DNA from: CAWANF01 sp963783355
Lineage (GTDB): Bacteria; Bacteroidota; Rhodothermia; Balneolales; DATFMH01
DNA: 64,000 bases
Direction: 5' to 3'
NCBI GenBank assembly: GCA_963783355.1
Contig: CAWANF010000005.1
Span: 434,001-498,000, forward strand
The position numbers and the translations under genes are program-made. Below the pieces are notes generated by a model that worked only from the letters and a program-made list of their open reading frames with translations, had not been told where the DNA came from and ran no database searches. Within the stretch, counting starts at the first letter, position 1. Every line of letters starts with the position of its first letter. Positions 18,035-27,349 of the stretch are shown here, in pieces.

Positions 18035-18713
18035 ACATTTAACTGTCAGCTACCAGGATTTTGTTGCCCTAAATGACATTAACCTGCCATTATCAGAAGG
18101 CAAAATCCATGGTATTCTGGGTCCAAACGGAGCAGGCAAAACAACACTACTGAATACTATCTATGGATTTATAAAACCCGCTCAAGGTATCATAAAATGG
18201 GATGAACGACCAATTTCCACCAGACATATCGGTTATCTGCCCGTTGAAAATTATTTCTATCCATTGCTAAAGGGCAGAGAATATTTAGAACTTTTCTGTT
18301 TACAGAATCCGGGCTTCAGGATAGATAAATGGAATGAACTTTTTAGTCTGCCGCTCGACGATTTCATCGATACTTACTCAACGGGGATGCGGAAAAAAAT
18401 AGCTTTGTATGGAATTATTGCTCTCAACAGAGAAATCCTTATGCTCGACGAACCGTTTACAAGCCTCGATCTGGAAACCGGCGAGTTAGTAAAATCGGTA
18501 CTAAAACAGCTTGCAAAAAATGGGAAAACAATATTGCTGACTTCACATATTCTTGAAACGATGACACTGTTATGTGATGAAATACACTTAATTGGTGATG
18601 GGCTACTTGTTCGTAATTTCAGACTGGATGAGTTTCATGATATTCATGACTTTCTATTTAAAAATAAACATCATTACGTCATTAAGAAAATTAATGAATT
18701 GCTCAGTAATTAA
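18021..18713 (+). CDS. ABC transporter ATP-binding protein
   Basis: 230-residue ATPase from the ATG at 18021 (MLTIEHLTVSYQDFVALNDI). Walker A is GPNGAGKTT, the signature is YSTGMRKKIALYG, Walker B is EILMLDEPF, and the H-loop is LLTSH. It belongs to the short export-type (CcmA/NatA-like) group. The open frame extends upstream to 17865, but that part lies wholly within the permease gene. Overlap with the permease gene implies a single transport complex. Confidence 0.9.
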   Translation: MLTIEHLTVSYQDFVALNDINLPLSEGKIHGILGPNGAGKTTLLNTIYGFIKPAQGIIKWDERPISTRHIGYLPVENYFYPLLKGREYLELFCLQNPGFRIDKWNELFSLPLDDFIDTYSTGMRKKIALYGIIALNREILMLDEPFTSLDLETGELVKSVLKQLAKNGKTILLTSHILETMTLLCDEIHLIGDGLLVRNFRLDEFHDIHDFLFKNKHHYVIKKINELLSN

Positions 18714-18719
18714 ACAATT

Positions 18720-18758
18720 AAACCCTGACAGCTCCCAAGACCGGAAACTGCCAGGTTT
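18720..18758. repeat. Imperfect hairpin between convergent genes
   Basis: AAACCCTGACAG (18720-18731) pairs imperfectly with CTGCCAGGTTT (18748-18758). It lies directly after the ABC ATPase stop codon, facing the pfpI-type gene. It may act as a weak terminator or be a decayed copy of a dispersed palindrome. Confidence 0.5.
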
Positions 18759-18812
18759 ACATTTTGATGCCATCATCTCTCGGTATCCAATAGACCGGAC
18801 AACTTTGACAGA

Positions 18813-19394
18813 CTACAATTCTATTTTCGTCCCCAGCACTTTTAGAAACTGTGCCATCCATGCGGGATTAGCCGGCCATGCCGGTGCGGTAACAAGATTT
18901 CCGTCAGTGTGTGCGTGATCAACCGGAATATCCATATATTTTCCACCGGCTGCTGTTACCTCAGGGGCACAAGCAGGGTAGCAGCTGCTTTCACGGCCTT
19001 TTAAAATGCCTGCTGCCGAAGTCATCTGGGCTCCGTGGCAAATGGCTGCAATGGGTTTGTTATTGTTGGCAAAATGACGGATAATATTTAACACTTTCTC
19101 ATTCAGTCGCAGGTACTCGGGAGCTCTGCCACCGGGAATGACCAATGCATCATATTCATCCAGTTTTATTTTATCGAAATCGGCATTGATGGTGAAATTA
19201 TGCCCGGGTTTTTCGCTGTAGGTCTGTGCTCCTTCAAAATCATGAACAGCTGTTTTTAACTGGTCACCTTTCTTTTTATCGGGACAAACGACATCGACTT
19301 TGTGTCCAACCATTTGCAACGCCTGAAATGGAAACACGGATTCCAGATCTTCCATGTAGTCCCCTGCCAGCATTAATATTTTCTTTGCAGCCAT
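18813..19394 (-). CDS. DJ-1/PfpI family protein
   Basis: 193-residue member of the DJ-1/PfpI superfamily. The nucleophile elbow is AAICHGAQ (Cys near 119 followed by His), with an upstream Glu in AGDYMEDLES and VIPGGRAPEY. The fold includes proteases, glyoxalase III-like deglycases and chaperones, and sequence alone does not decide among them. The ACAPEVTAAGG and HTDGNLVTAPAW blocks are typical of the PfpI/YhbO subgroup linked to stress protection. The gene stands alone and faces the ABC operon. Confidence 0.92.
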   Translation of the reverse strand: MAAKKILMLAGDYMEDLESVFPFQALQMVGHKVDVVCPDKKKGDQLKTAVHDFEGAQTYSEKPGHNFTINADFDKIKLDEYDALVIPGGRAPEYLRLNEKVLNIIRHFANNNKPIAAICHGAQMTSAAGILKGRESSCYPACAPEVTAAGGKYMDIPVDHAHTDGNLVTAPAWPANPAWMAQFLKVLGTKIEL

Positions 19395-19515
19395 GGCCTC
19401 TCCTTGTTTAGTTCAAATTTTAAATGCTATAATAGGAACAAAGGAGCCTTATTTATCGTTTTGGACAACGATAATCTTTTTTAAGAATGACAAAACTTTA
19501 TGAGAATCATAGTCT

Positions 19516-20301
19516 TCAGCCGGTCTGCGAACTTGTTTTTTTAGCCGATAAAGCATCCACAATATTCTTCTCGACCTGGCGCCATTCCGCAATCTGGGTA
19601 ACAATCATATCGCGGACTTTATCCCGTAATTCTTCCACATTTTCTCGTTTTAAACCTTTTGTCTCTACTGGTTCCAAAATGCGAAGCCTGACTACCTGAG
19701 TTTTTCCAAATATCCATGAATGCTTTGGAAGGCATTCGCCCGAGCCCTCGATAACAAGTGGCAGTATCGGGACACCGGATTTTATAGCTAATAAAAAGGC
19801 CCCGTCCGTAAAACGATTTACTTTTCCGTTCAACGACCGCGTACCCTCCGGAAAAAACATAACGGAGCATTTATCCTTAAGATAGCTCATAGAGCGGATG
19901 ATTGGCTGATGCCGGCGGCTCTTTGCCTGACGGTCGACAGGAATATCTCCGGCCATTTTCATCATCCAGCCGACAACCGGAAAATCAAATAATTGTTTCT
20001 TAGCGACCCACTTCATCTCCCAGGGCAAATGTGAAACAAGCGGTATATCCGCCATCGACTGATGGTTGCTTACCACAACGTATGGTCGCCGGGGATCCAA
20101 GACCTCGTAACCATCGATATTTAGTTTCCAGGTTGGATTTACTTTGGTTATGGCCACTCCCAGTCTGCGAAACCAGCGGCCGGTCCGGTAATGAACGGCA
20201 TCGCGATCGAACAAACGAATAATTGCCAATAAAGGAAGCCAGAATAGAATCAACAAAATGATGGCTGTCCAAATCCAGATTGATCGAAAAGTCTTATACA
20301 T
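19516..20301 (-). CDS. plsC: 1-acyl-sn-glycerol-3-phosphate acyltransferase
   Basis: 261-residue PlsC-type acyltransferase making phosphatidic acid in phospholipid synthesis at the inner membrane. It has an N-terminal hydrophobic anchor (residues 8-30), the catalytic NHQSMAD motif (His80, Asp85) and the substrate-binding FFPEGTRSLNG. A further conserved block is GVPILPLVIEGSGE. Length and order are typical. It lies downstream of secA on the same strand, with two hairpins between. Confidence 0.93.
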   Translation of the reverse strand: MYKTFRSIWIWTAIILLILFWLPLLAIIRLFDRDAVHYRTGRWFRRLGVAITKVNPTWKLNIDGYEVLDPRRPYVVVSNHQSMADIPLVSHLPWEMKWVAKKQLFDFPVVGWMMKMAGDIPVDRQAKSRRHQPIIRSMSYLKDKCSVMFFPEGTRSLNGKVNRFTDGAFLLAIKSGVPILPLVIEGSGECLPKHSWIFGKTQVVRLRILEPVETKGLKRENVEELRDKVRDMIVTQIAEWRQVEKNIVDALSAKKTSSQTG

Positions 20302-20327
20302 CTTATGAATATTTATGTAGAACCTAT

Positions 20328-20355
20328 ATCGGGTTTATCCCTTAAGAAACCCGAT
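20328..20355. terminator. Hairpin between secA and plsC
   Basis: 9-bp perfect stem ATCGGGTTT (20328-20336) and AAACCCGAT (20347-20355) with a 10-base loop and no long T run. It may be a second-line terminator or an mRNA-end hairpin. Confidence 0.55.
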
Positions 20356-20391
20356 TACCTTTAAATAAGTTTATTCATTGGGAAATAAAAA

Positions 20392-20411
20392 ACGGGAGTA
20401 TCGACTCCCGT
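20392..20411 (-). terminator. Terminator downstream of secA
   Basis: 8-bp stem ACGGGAGT (20392-20399) and ACTCCCGT (20404-20411) with a 4-base loop. Reading from secA it is followed by a T run (complement of the A run at 20385-20391). Confidence 0.85.
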
Positions 20412-20439
20412 CTTTAAGTTTATCTATAAAAGATGATTA

Positions 20440-23400
20440 TCAGGCATTACGGCCATGGCAATGTTTGTATTTCTTGCCGGATCCACATGGACATGGATCG
20501 TTACGTCCGACTTTATCGCCAACGACAACCGGTTCTGGTTTTCCTTCAGTCATAACCTGATCACCATTATTGCCATTGTCGCCAATGCGGATACCCATAT
20601 TCGTGCTTGCTTCATGCTGAGTCTTCAGGCGGCTCATATCCACTTTGTCTTTACGTTTCGTCGAGGCTTTTTTAAACTGTTCTTCGTCGGATCCTTCCGG
20701 CACAGCTTTCCAAATCAACGAAATTACCTCGTTATTGATATCGTCAATTAACTGACGGAACATATTAAAAGCTTCGCGTTTGTATTCAACAAGAGGGTCT
20801 TTCTGGCCAAAAGCACGCAAGCCGATTCCTTCCTTAACAGAATCCAAATCACGTAAGTGTTCCATCCATTTATCATCGATAATAGAAAGTACGGAAGTGC
20901 GTTCCAGTGCCCGAACCACTTCATGACCCTTGCTTTCGTAAGCCTTGTCCACTTCAACGATAACCCGCATGAAGCGAATACCATCGGTGAACACCACCTG
21001 GATCATTTCAGGCTTGTTGGCTTCCTTACTTTCGACAATTTGTTTCAGGACTTCATAAATAGGCTCGGAAATGGCCCGTTCTTTCTGACGATATGTTTCC
21101 AGGGCTTTAGTCACAATCAGCTCGATTAGAACATCTTCACCCATTGTTGCCCATTTCTCACGATCAACCGGCACATCTACGGCCAAAACCCTCAGCAACT
21201 TTTCACGAAGCTCGTCGAACTCGGCATTATCGAAAAATTCGTATACAATGGCTTCAACCAAATCTTCGAGCATATCCTGAATATCACTCGTCAGGCGATC
21301 TCCAAGCAAAGCGTGTTTACGGCGTTTGTAAATCACATTCCGTTGGTTATTCAGAACGTCATCATATTCCAACTGGCGTTTACGAATGCTGAAGTTATTC
21401 TGTTCAACCTTCTTTTGGGCGCGTTCTATGGATTTTGTAATCCAGGGATGCTGAATAACTTCACCTTCTTCAAAATTCAGCTTATTCATGATAGTTGATA
21501 CCCGGTCGGAGCCGAACAGACGCATAAGCTCATCTTCAAGGGATACATAAAATTGCGTCTCTCCGGGATCGCCCTGACGTCCGGCACGGCCACGCAACTG
21601 CAAGTCAATACGACGAGATTCGTGTCGTTCAGTACCGATAATAGCCAGGCCGCCCAATTCCGTAACACCGGTTCCCAGCTTAATATCCGTACCACGACCG
21701 GCCATATTCGTAGCGATGGTTACCGCTCCTTTCTGCCCGGCCATTGCAACAATATCGCTTTCCTTCTTGTGTTGTTTGGCGTTCAATACGTTATGAGGGA
21801 TTTTAGCCCGCTGCAGCATCCGACTCATCGTTTCCGATACTTCGACGCTGGTTGTACCAACCAGCACCGGCTGCCCTTTTTTGTGATAGGCTTCAATTTT
21901 GCCAATCGTCGAATTGTATTTTTCCCGTTTGGTCCGATAAACCAAATCTTCACGGTCATCGCGGACAATCGGTTTATTCGTTGGGATTTCAACAACTTCG
22001 AGTTTATAAATTTCAAAAAATTCCGATTCTTCCGTTGTCGCCGTACCGGTCATTCCGGCAAGTTTGTGATACATCCGGAAGTAATTCTGCAAAGTGATGG
22101 TCGCATAGGTTTGCGTAGCAGCTTCCACCTTTACATTTTCCTTGGCTTCGATCGCCTGGTGTAAACCGTCGGAGTAACGACGTCCCGGAAGCACACGACC
22201 CGTGTGCTCATCCACGATATTAACCTTTCCTTCCTGAACGATGTATTCGTCATCCCGTTCAAACAGTGTGTACGCTTTAAGAAGCTGATTAACGGTATGA
22301 ATACGGTCGCTTCTTTCGGCAAATAATCGATTTAGTTCAGCAATACGATCGTTACGTTCTTTTTCAATTTCTTCTTTCTTCTTCTCAATATGTTTCTCTT
22401 TATAATCGTCGCTGAACTCATCATTAGTTTGAATCGCTTCAATCTCTTCTTTTCTTTTTTTCTCGATTTCTTCCTCGATAATTGAGATTTCTAGACCCAT
22501 ATCGGGAATTACGAAGAACCCTTCATCTTCACCTGATTTGGTAATGAATTGACGTCCGATTTCAGACATCTCAATGGTATTCAGTTTATAATCGACCGAA
22601 TAATAGAGGCCTTCATCAACAATTGGGAGATTTTTTGCGTTATCCTGCAGGTAAAAATATTCGGTCTGCTGGACAACTTTCTGAATGGTAGGATCCTGTA
22701 TCAGTTTCCGGAAACGATTATTCTTTGGGAAACCACGCTGGGCACGGAACAGAGCCAGTCCGGCTTTTTCATTGTCCCCTTTTTTCAGTTCTTCTTCACC
22801 CTCTGCAACAAATTGGGCAACCAGTTTTTTCTGAGCTTCCACCAGGCTTTCGACCCGTGGTTTCAGGAGCACATATTTTTCGGTTTGTTCGTCGACAGGA
22901 ACCGGGCCGGAAATAATCAGAGGCGTACGGGCTTCGTCAATCAATACCGAGTCAACCTCATCAACGATGGTGTAATGATGTCCGCGCTGAACCAACTGTT
23001 CCGGGCTTCCGGTCATATTATCACGCAGATAATCGAAACCGAACTCGTTATTGGTTCCGTATGTGATATCAGCCAGATACGCGTTCCTGCGTTGTTCCGT
23101 ATTTGGTTCATACTTGTCAATACAGTCCACTTTCAGACCGTGGAAATTGAAGATGGGCTCATTCCATTCAGCATCCCGCTGGGCCAGGTAGGTGTTCACC
23201 GTAACCACATGTACGCCACGTCCGGCCAGGGCATTGAGATAACACGGGAAGATAGCTACGAGTGTTTTACCTTCACCGGTTTTCATTTCAGATATTTTAC
23301 CCCTGTGCAGGGCTGCGGCACCCATAAGCTGAACATCGTAAGGCACCATCTGCCAGGTCATTTCGTTACCGGCTACTTTCCAGGATTTTCCAACAAAACG

Positions 23401-23781
23401 GCGGCAGGTTTCTTTCAGGACCGCGAAGGCTTCCGGTAAAATTTCTTCCAGGACATCTTCGAGTGTATCCAGCCATTCTTCATCCAGTTTTTCAAGGTTT
23501 TCTGTTAACTCACGACGTTCGTCAATTGTGAGTTTATCTTCCACTCCGACAATCTGAATTTTATTTTTAATTTCTTCGATTTGATGATCGATATCGGCCG
23601 TAGCTTCTTTAATCAGCCGTTTGAACGTTTGGGTTTTTTCTTTCAGATCGTCATCTGATATACTCTCGAGCTCCGGACCAAAAGCATTAATTTCTTCAAC
23701 AACGGGGCGAAGTTTTTTCAGATCGCGTTCGGCTCGTGAACCAAAAATTTTCTCAAAGCCATTCAGGAAATTATTTAACAT
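20440..23781 (-). CDS. secA: Preprotein translocase ATPase SecA
   Basis: 1113-residue SecA motor that drives proteins through SecYEG. Walker A MKTGEGKT is at residues 166-173; DEVDSVLIDEARTP, the preprotein crosslinking domain, TNMAGRGTDIKLG and the helical wing domains follow. The C-terminal zinc motif GRNDPCPCGSGKKYKHCHG, a SecB/ribosome contact site, is complete. It is some 200 residues longer than E. coli SecA because of a charged insert near residues 60-110 and a Lys/Glu-rich coiled-coil-like insert in the N-terminal nucleotide-binding region. Such inserts are common in Bacteroidota-type SecA. Divergent to rpmH. Confidence 0.97.
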   Translation of the reverse strand: MLNNFLNGFEKIFGSRAERDLKKLRPVVEEINAFGPELESISDDDLKEKTQTFKRLIKEATADIDHQIEEIKNKIQIVGVEDKLTIDERRELTENLEKLDEEWLDTLEDVLEEILPEAFAVLKETCRRFVGKSWKVAGNEMTWQMVPYDVQLMGAAALHRGKISEMKTGEGKTLVAIFPCYLNALAGRGVHVVTVNTYLAQRDAEWNEPIFNFHGLKVDCIDKYEPNTEQRRNAYLADITYGTNNEFGFDYLRDNMTGSPEQLVQRGHHYTIVDEVDSVLIDEARTPLIISGPVPVDEQTEKYVLLKPRVESLVEAQKKLVAQFVAEGEEELKKGDNEKAGLALFRAQRGFPKNNRFRKLIQDPTIQKVVQQTEYFYLQDNAKNLPIVDEGLYYSVDYKLNTIEMSEIGRQFITKSGEDEGFFVIPDMGLEISIIEEEIEKKRKEEIEAIQTNDEFSDDYKEKHIEKKKEEIEKERNDRIAELNRLFAERSDRIHTVNQLLKAYTLFERDDEYIVQEGKVNIVDEHTGRVLPGRRYSDGLHQAIEAKENVKVEAATQTYATITLQNYFRMYHKLAGMTGTATTEESEFFEIYKLEVVEIPTNKPIVRDDREDLVYRTKREKYNSTIGKIEAYHKKGQPVLVGTTSVEVSETMSRMLQRAKIPHNVLNAKQHKKESDIVAMAGQKGAVTIATNMAGRGTDIKLGTGVTELGGLAIIGTERHESRRIDLQLRGRAGRQGDPGETQFYVSLEDELMRLFGSDRVSTIMNKLNFEEGEVIQHPWITKSIERAQKKVEQNNFSIRKRQLEYDDVLNNQRNVIYKRRKHALLGDRLTSDIQDMLEDLVEAIVYEFFDNAEFDELREKLLRVLAVDVPVDREKWATMGEDVLIELIVTKALETYRQKERAISEPIYEVLKQIVESKEANKPEMIQVVFTDGIRFMRVIVEVDKAYESKGHEVVRALERTSVLSIIDDKWMEHLRDLDSVKEGIGLRAFGQKDPLVEYKREAFNMFRQLIDDINNEVISLIWKAVPEGSDEEQFKKASTKRKDKVDMSRLKTQHEASTNMGIRIGDNGNNGDQVMTEGKPEPVVVGDKVGRNDPCPCGSGKKYKHCHGRNA

Positions 23782-24198
23782 GTGTGGTACTGCACTTAAA
23801 TTTGAAAACTCTGTTATTTTCTATCCGACTTTCCATTCTTTCAAACGGAGATATCAGATATCGTATTTTGATTAAATTTCTTTTTATTTGTCATCTTTCG
23901 CCGGGAAACAACATCTGCGCTATATTGCTGTATGCCTGATTTGGGATAACGTATACCTGTACGATTTAATATACTTATAGGTTAAGCAAAGTAATTTACA
24001 CTTTATTATATCCCTGTTCAACCAAACCTGATACGAAGAATATACGTTATATGTCGTATGCTGTTCGGATTTTTTGTTGTTTCAGTCTGTCATTATGAGA
24101 AAAAATCGTAAAATCCGCGCAAACTGATTTCAATAGTTTGTCATTTTTTTGTTAAATTACGATTCTGTCTTAAAAATACACTAACAAGAACCAGTAAG
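23782..24198. promoter_or_regulatory. Divergent promoter region between secA and rpmH
   Basis: 417-bp AT-rich non-coding region that must drive secA leftwards and the rpmH-rnpA-yidD-yidC cluster rightwards. I see no DnaA-box cluster that would mark an origin, and no dnaA gene is adjacent, although rpmH is often near oriC. No clear riboswitch or hairpin seen. Confidence 0.5.
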
Positions 24199-24354
24199 AT
24201 GAAACGCACATTTCAACCAAGCAGAAGAAAAAGAATTAACAAACACGGTTTTCGTTCCAGAAACAGCAGTGTCAACGGCCGCGATGTTTTAAAACGCAGA
24301 CGGGCCAAAGGGCGTCATAAACTGACGGTAAGTGATGAACCTAAAGGTAAGTAA
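24199..24354 (+). CDS. rpmH: Large ribosomal subunit protein bL34
   Basis: 51 codons. The start MKRTFQPSRRKRINKHGFRS and the following RVDLKRRRAKGRHKLT-type block (here GRDVLKRRRAKGRHKLTV) are diagnostic of L34. It overlaps the start of rnpA by 20 bp, an arrangement widespread in bacteria. Confidence 0.97.
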   Translation: MKRTFQPSRRKRINKHGFRSRNSSVNGRDVLKRRRAKGRHKLTVSDEPKGK

Positions 24355-24772
24355 CAACTTACCGGATGATGATTCTTCGATGGATCGCCGATTACCCCGA
24401 AAAAAAATATTGCGGGGTAAAAAACACTTTGAAAAGTTATTCAAAGAAGGATTCGTGTTTAAAGGAAGAATCATCGACCTTCGGTTTTTGAGATATGCTG
24501 ATGATATCCCGGAACCAACAGGATGTTCTATGGGTTTCGTTGTAAGCAAGCGATTGGGAAATGCCGTACGGCGAAACCGAATCAAACGATTAATGCGGGA
24601 AGCTTACCGGCTGAATCAGTATCTGATTGACGATTATTGTAGTTCTGACAATCCGGGAATTTACGGGGTATTTATCGCCAAAAAACATCAAGTTGATTTT
24701 CACTCCATCCAGGAAGATTGTGTAGAATTGTTAAAGAGATTACATAATTATCTGCGAAATACCTTAACATAA
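24335..24772 (+). CDS. rnpA: Ribonuclease P protein component
   Basis: About 145 residues. RNase P protein that helps the RNA subunit trim tRNA 5' ends. The RNR-box is visible as SKRLGNAVRRNRIKRLMREAYR, preceded by the aromatic/hydrophobic substrate cleft residues. The first ATG (24335) lies inside rpmH, and an ATG at 24380 (MDRRLPRKK) is an alternative start after a poorly conserved acidic leader. It sits between rpmH and yidD in the classic order. Confidence 0.94.
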   Translation: MNLKVSNNLPDDDSSMDRRLPRKKILRGKKHFEKLFKEGFVFKGRIIDLRFLRYADDIPEPTGCSMGFVVSKRLGNAVRRNRIKRLMREAYRLNQYLIDDYCSSDNPGIYGVFIAKKHQVDFHSIQEDCVELLKRLHNYLRNTLT

Positions 24773-24776
24773 AGGT

Positions 24777-25025
24777 ATGAAGTACGTCCTCATAGTCCTT
24801 ATTAAAATTTACCAGCTTTTCATTTCACCATATTTTCCATCGAGCTGCCGTTATCAGCCGACATGCAGTCAGTACGCGGTGGAAGCACTCAAGCGGTTTG
24901 GATTTTTTAAGGGCTCATGGCTGAGTATAAAACGAATTTCCCGGTGCCATCCCTGGCATGAAGGCGGGTATGATCCTGTTCCGGAAAAAGAACCCCGAAT
25001 CAAAACGAAAACCCTGAATTTATAA
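24777..25025 (+). CDS. yidD: Membrane protein insertion efficiency factor YidD
   Basis: 82 residues. The conserved core is YQLFISPYFPSSCRYQPTCS followed by QYAVEALKRFG and CHPWHEGGYDPVP. It has three conserved cysteines and an N-terminal amphipathic or hydrophobic helix. YidD assists YidC-dependent insertion. It starts 4 bp after the rnpA stop, so co-transcription is near certain. Confidence 0.96.
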   Translation: MKYVLIVLIKIYQLFISPYFPSSCRYQPTCSQYAVEALKRFGFFKGSWLSIKRISRCHPWHEGGYDPVPEKEPRIKTKTLNL

Positions 25026-25038
25026 AACCTGATAACTG

Positions 25039-25044
25039 AGGAGT
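25039..25044 (+). promoter_or_regulatory. Ribosome-binding site fixing a TTG start for yidC
   Basis: GAGGAG five bases before TTG at 25049. No ATG fits the family N-terminus, so this site supports the TTG start. Confidence 0.75.
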
Positions 25045-25048
25045 AATT

Positions 25049-26902
25049 TTGGATCGTAATACCGTAACAGGACTGGCTCTTATTTTTGTATTGATGCTCG
25101 GATGGATGCTCTTTTCCATGCCGAACGATAAAAATGCCAAGAAGAATCAGACAAAACAGGTTCAACCCGATAGCCTTGTCACCGATACCCTGTCGCACCA
25201 ATCGGCACTTGCAGCTTCTAAACCCCAGGAACAACCTGCCGATACCGAAAGGATGATTAAACCCACGGGTGATCAAAATGCTGTACGCGGTGTTTTCGCC
25301 CACAACGCAACGAACGACACTACGCTGTTTACTGTCAAAACTCCTCTTTATACGGCTGTGTTTTCCAATCTCGGGGGCGGGCCGGTACGTTTTGAGCTCA
25401 ACAAGTACCTGACCTGGGATCATCAACCGGTTCAGCTAATCCAGGATTCAGCCCGTTCCGTTTATTCAATGGGATTTATAACCACACAAAATTATAATGT
25501 TGAAACCCAGGATATTTTATTCAAACAGGTAAACCAGGGAAACTCGTTAACTGTAACAAAGAGCGGCGAACAGAAATTATCCTATGAGCTTGTTACAGCC
25601 GACGGTAAATCGATCACTTACACCTACACATTCAACGGATCATCTTACAATATCCATTTATCTATCCAATTTAACGGGGCAAGCAATTACATCAGCAGCC
25701 GGCAAATTGAATTTGCCTGGAAATCCCCGCTGAATTTTACCGAGAAGGATCACAAGATGGAGGCCCGGGACAACCAGGCCTATGTGTATTCCGGCGGACA
25801 ACTCGACAACCTTGATATCAAAGATCCCGGACATAAACAGAATCTCATCAATGGCCAGGTCGATTGGGTGTCGACCAAAACGAAGTATTTTACACAGATT
25901 ATCAAATCTACCCAGCCCACCGATGGGGCCACCTTGCGCGGAACCATCGCCGGCAAACCGGAAAATGCCAGCTATCTCCACTCGTATTCCTCCAGTATCC
26001 GCATAAATGTACCGGACAGCAACAAAGTTGATTTCAATCTTTACGTTGGTCCTTTACGTTATAAAGATCTCGCCCATTTCGATAAAACCACCTACGGTAT
26101 GGTTTACCTGGGTTACAGCCTTATGAGATTTTTCTCATCTCCGCTCGTACGGTATATCATCATTCCCTATTTCGAGACTATCGGTAATGCCCTTGGGAAC
26201 TTTGGTATTGCTATTATCGTCTTTGCCATCCTGGTAAAACTTGTCCTTTATCCTTTGACGCACAAGAGTTTTCAAAGTATGGCCGCTATGCGTAAATTGC
26301 AGCCTGAGCTCAAGGAATTGCAGGATAAATACAAGAGTGATCCGAAGAAGCAGCAAGAGCAGATGATGAAACTCTATAAGAAGGCGAAGGTGAACCCGCT
26401 TGGGGGATGTTTGCCGATGCTGCTGCAAATGCCAATTCTTATTACCCTGTGGGAATTTATCCAGAACTCCATCCTGATCAGGCAAAGAGCATTCCTTTGG
26501 GCTCATGACCTTTCAGCACCTGATGTTATTGTTCACCTGCCCTTTAACATTCCATTCATGGGCGATCATATCAGTGGTTTCGTAATACTGATGGCACTTA
26601 GTATGGTATTCCAGATGAAAGTCTCCGGACAAACAAGCAGCGGGGGCATGGGCGGTGCGCAGATGAAAATCATGCAGTACGGTATGCCTGTTTTCATGCT
26701 GTTCATCTTCAACAACCTGGCATCGGGATTAAACCTGTATTACCTGGTTTATAACGTGCTGTCCGGCGGACAACAAATGCTGATCAACCATAACATGAAC
26801 CAGATGGAACTGCTTGAAAAAGTCGATAAGAAGAAGGCTGAAGAACTCAAAAAGCAGAAATTGATCGAGCAGAAAAAACTGGAACGAAAGTCATCCCGCT
26901 GA
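25049..26902 (+). CDS. yidC: Membrane protein insertase YidC
   Basis: 617 residues, the Gram-negative long form. It has an N-terminal membrane anchor (about 5-22), a periplasmic beta domain (about 80-350), and then the five-helix insertase core containing GNFGIAIIVFAILVKLVLYP. The core includes LQPELKELQDKYKSDPKKQQ and NPLGGCLPMLLQMPI. The end is a Lys-rich ribosome-binding tail (KKKAEELKKQKLIEQKKLE). Start is TTG with a good Shine-Dalgarno. Last gene of the rpmH operon, closed by a strong terminator. Confidence 0.97.
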   Translation: MDRNTVTGLALIFVLMLGWMLFSMPNDKNAKKNQTKQVQPDSLVTDTLSHQSALAASKPQEQPADTERMIKPTGDQNAVRGVFAHNATNDTTLFTVKTPLYTAVFSNLGGGPVRFELNKYLTWDHQPVQLIQDSARSVYSMGFITTQNYNVETQDILFKQVNQGNSLTVTKSGEQKLSYELVTADGKSITYTYTFNGSSYNIHLSIQFNGASNYISSRQIEFAWKSPLNFTEKDHKMEARDNQAYVYSGGQLDNLDIKDPGHKQNLINGQVDWVSTKTKYFTQIIKSTQPTDGATLRGTIAGKPENASYLHSYSSSIRINVPDSNKVDFNLYVGPLRYKDLAHFDKTTYGMVYLGYSLMRFFSSPLVRYIIIPYFETIGNALGNFGIAIIVFAILVKLVLYPLTHKSFQSMAAMRKLQPELKELQDKYKSDPKKQQEQMMKLYKKAKVNPLGGCLPMLLQMPILITLWEFIQNSILIRQRAFLWAHDLSAPDVIVHLPFNIPFMGDHISGFVILMALSMVFQMKVSGQTSSGGMGGAQMKIMQYGMPVFMLFIFNNLASGLNLYYLVYNVLSGGQQMLINHNMNQMELLEKVDKKKAEELKKQKLIEQKKLERKSSR

Positions 26903-26922
26903 CAAACGTTTAATGAAATTTG

Positions 26923-26957
26923 AGTCCGCTGCAATTGTTGTTAGCGGACTTTTTTTT
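26923..26957 (+). terminator. Rho-independent terminator after yidC
   Basis: AGTCCGCT (26923-26930) and AGCGGACT (26943-26950) form a perfect 8-bp stem followed by a run of Ts. Confidence 0.9.
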
Positions 26958-27028
26958 GGGCAGGCGATCCGACTTTTCGACACTTGCTTTTTGATGAAAT
27001 AAAAAACGATTTATTTATCAATCTTTAG

Positions 27029-27317
27029 GTGTCGAATGCACAGAAAGAAATCTCAGTCCAACTTCTATCTGATCAAGGTTATGCCGTTGTTGTACCAACT
27101 GAAGAAGGGAAAGAAACGGAATTTTTTTTCAGACTTTTTTAGAAGATTAATTACATACACAATTACGAATGAAATTTGCTATACAAACATATTTGCTGTA
27201 AATCAAAACCATACTCGAATATTGACTGAAATTCGTAACGAGTTTGCAGAGCTTGCCATTTCGCAATACAAATACATTGCAGCACAATACCATGAAGTAA
27301 TTCCGGTTATTATTTAA
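27029..27317 (+). pseudogene. Frameshifted small ORF of unknown function
   Basis: A GTG-started frame (27029) encodes SNAQKEISVQLLSDQGYAVV and continues coding-like to a T8 run at 27122-27129. There it must slip by one base to enter the frame that continues ICYTNIFAVNQNHTRILTEI and ends HEVIPVII. Removing one base gives a 95-residue product. Neither half is recognised. A shorter frame from ATG 27036 exists but its first half does not look coding. It could be a decayed gene or a homopolymer sequencing error. It borders the transposase gene. Confidence 0.4.
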
Positions 27318-27349
27318 GATTTTGCAAACCTTGAAAGATTTACTACCTG

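Noticed and set aside
21553..22164. 203-codon plus-strand open frame
   Set aside because: Antisense to the conserved SecA helicase core; a codon-bias shadow.
22549..23439. 296-codon plus-strand open frame
   Set aside because: Lies wholly antisense to secA, reads as low-complexity aromatic peptide, and has no family resemblance.
23782..24198. Possible replication origin next to rpmH
   Set aside because: No DnaA-box cluster, no dnaA, and dnaN lies 34 kb away.
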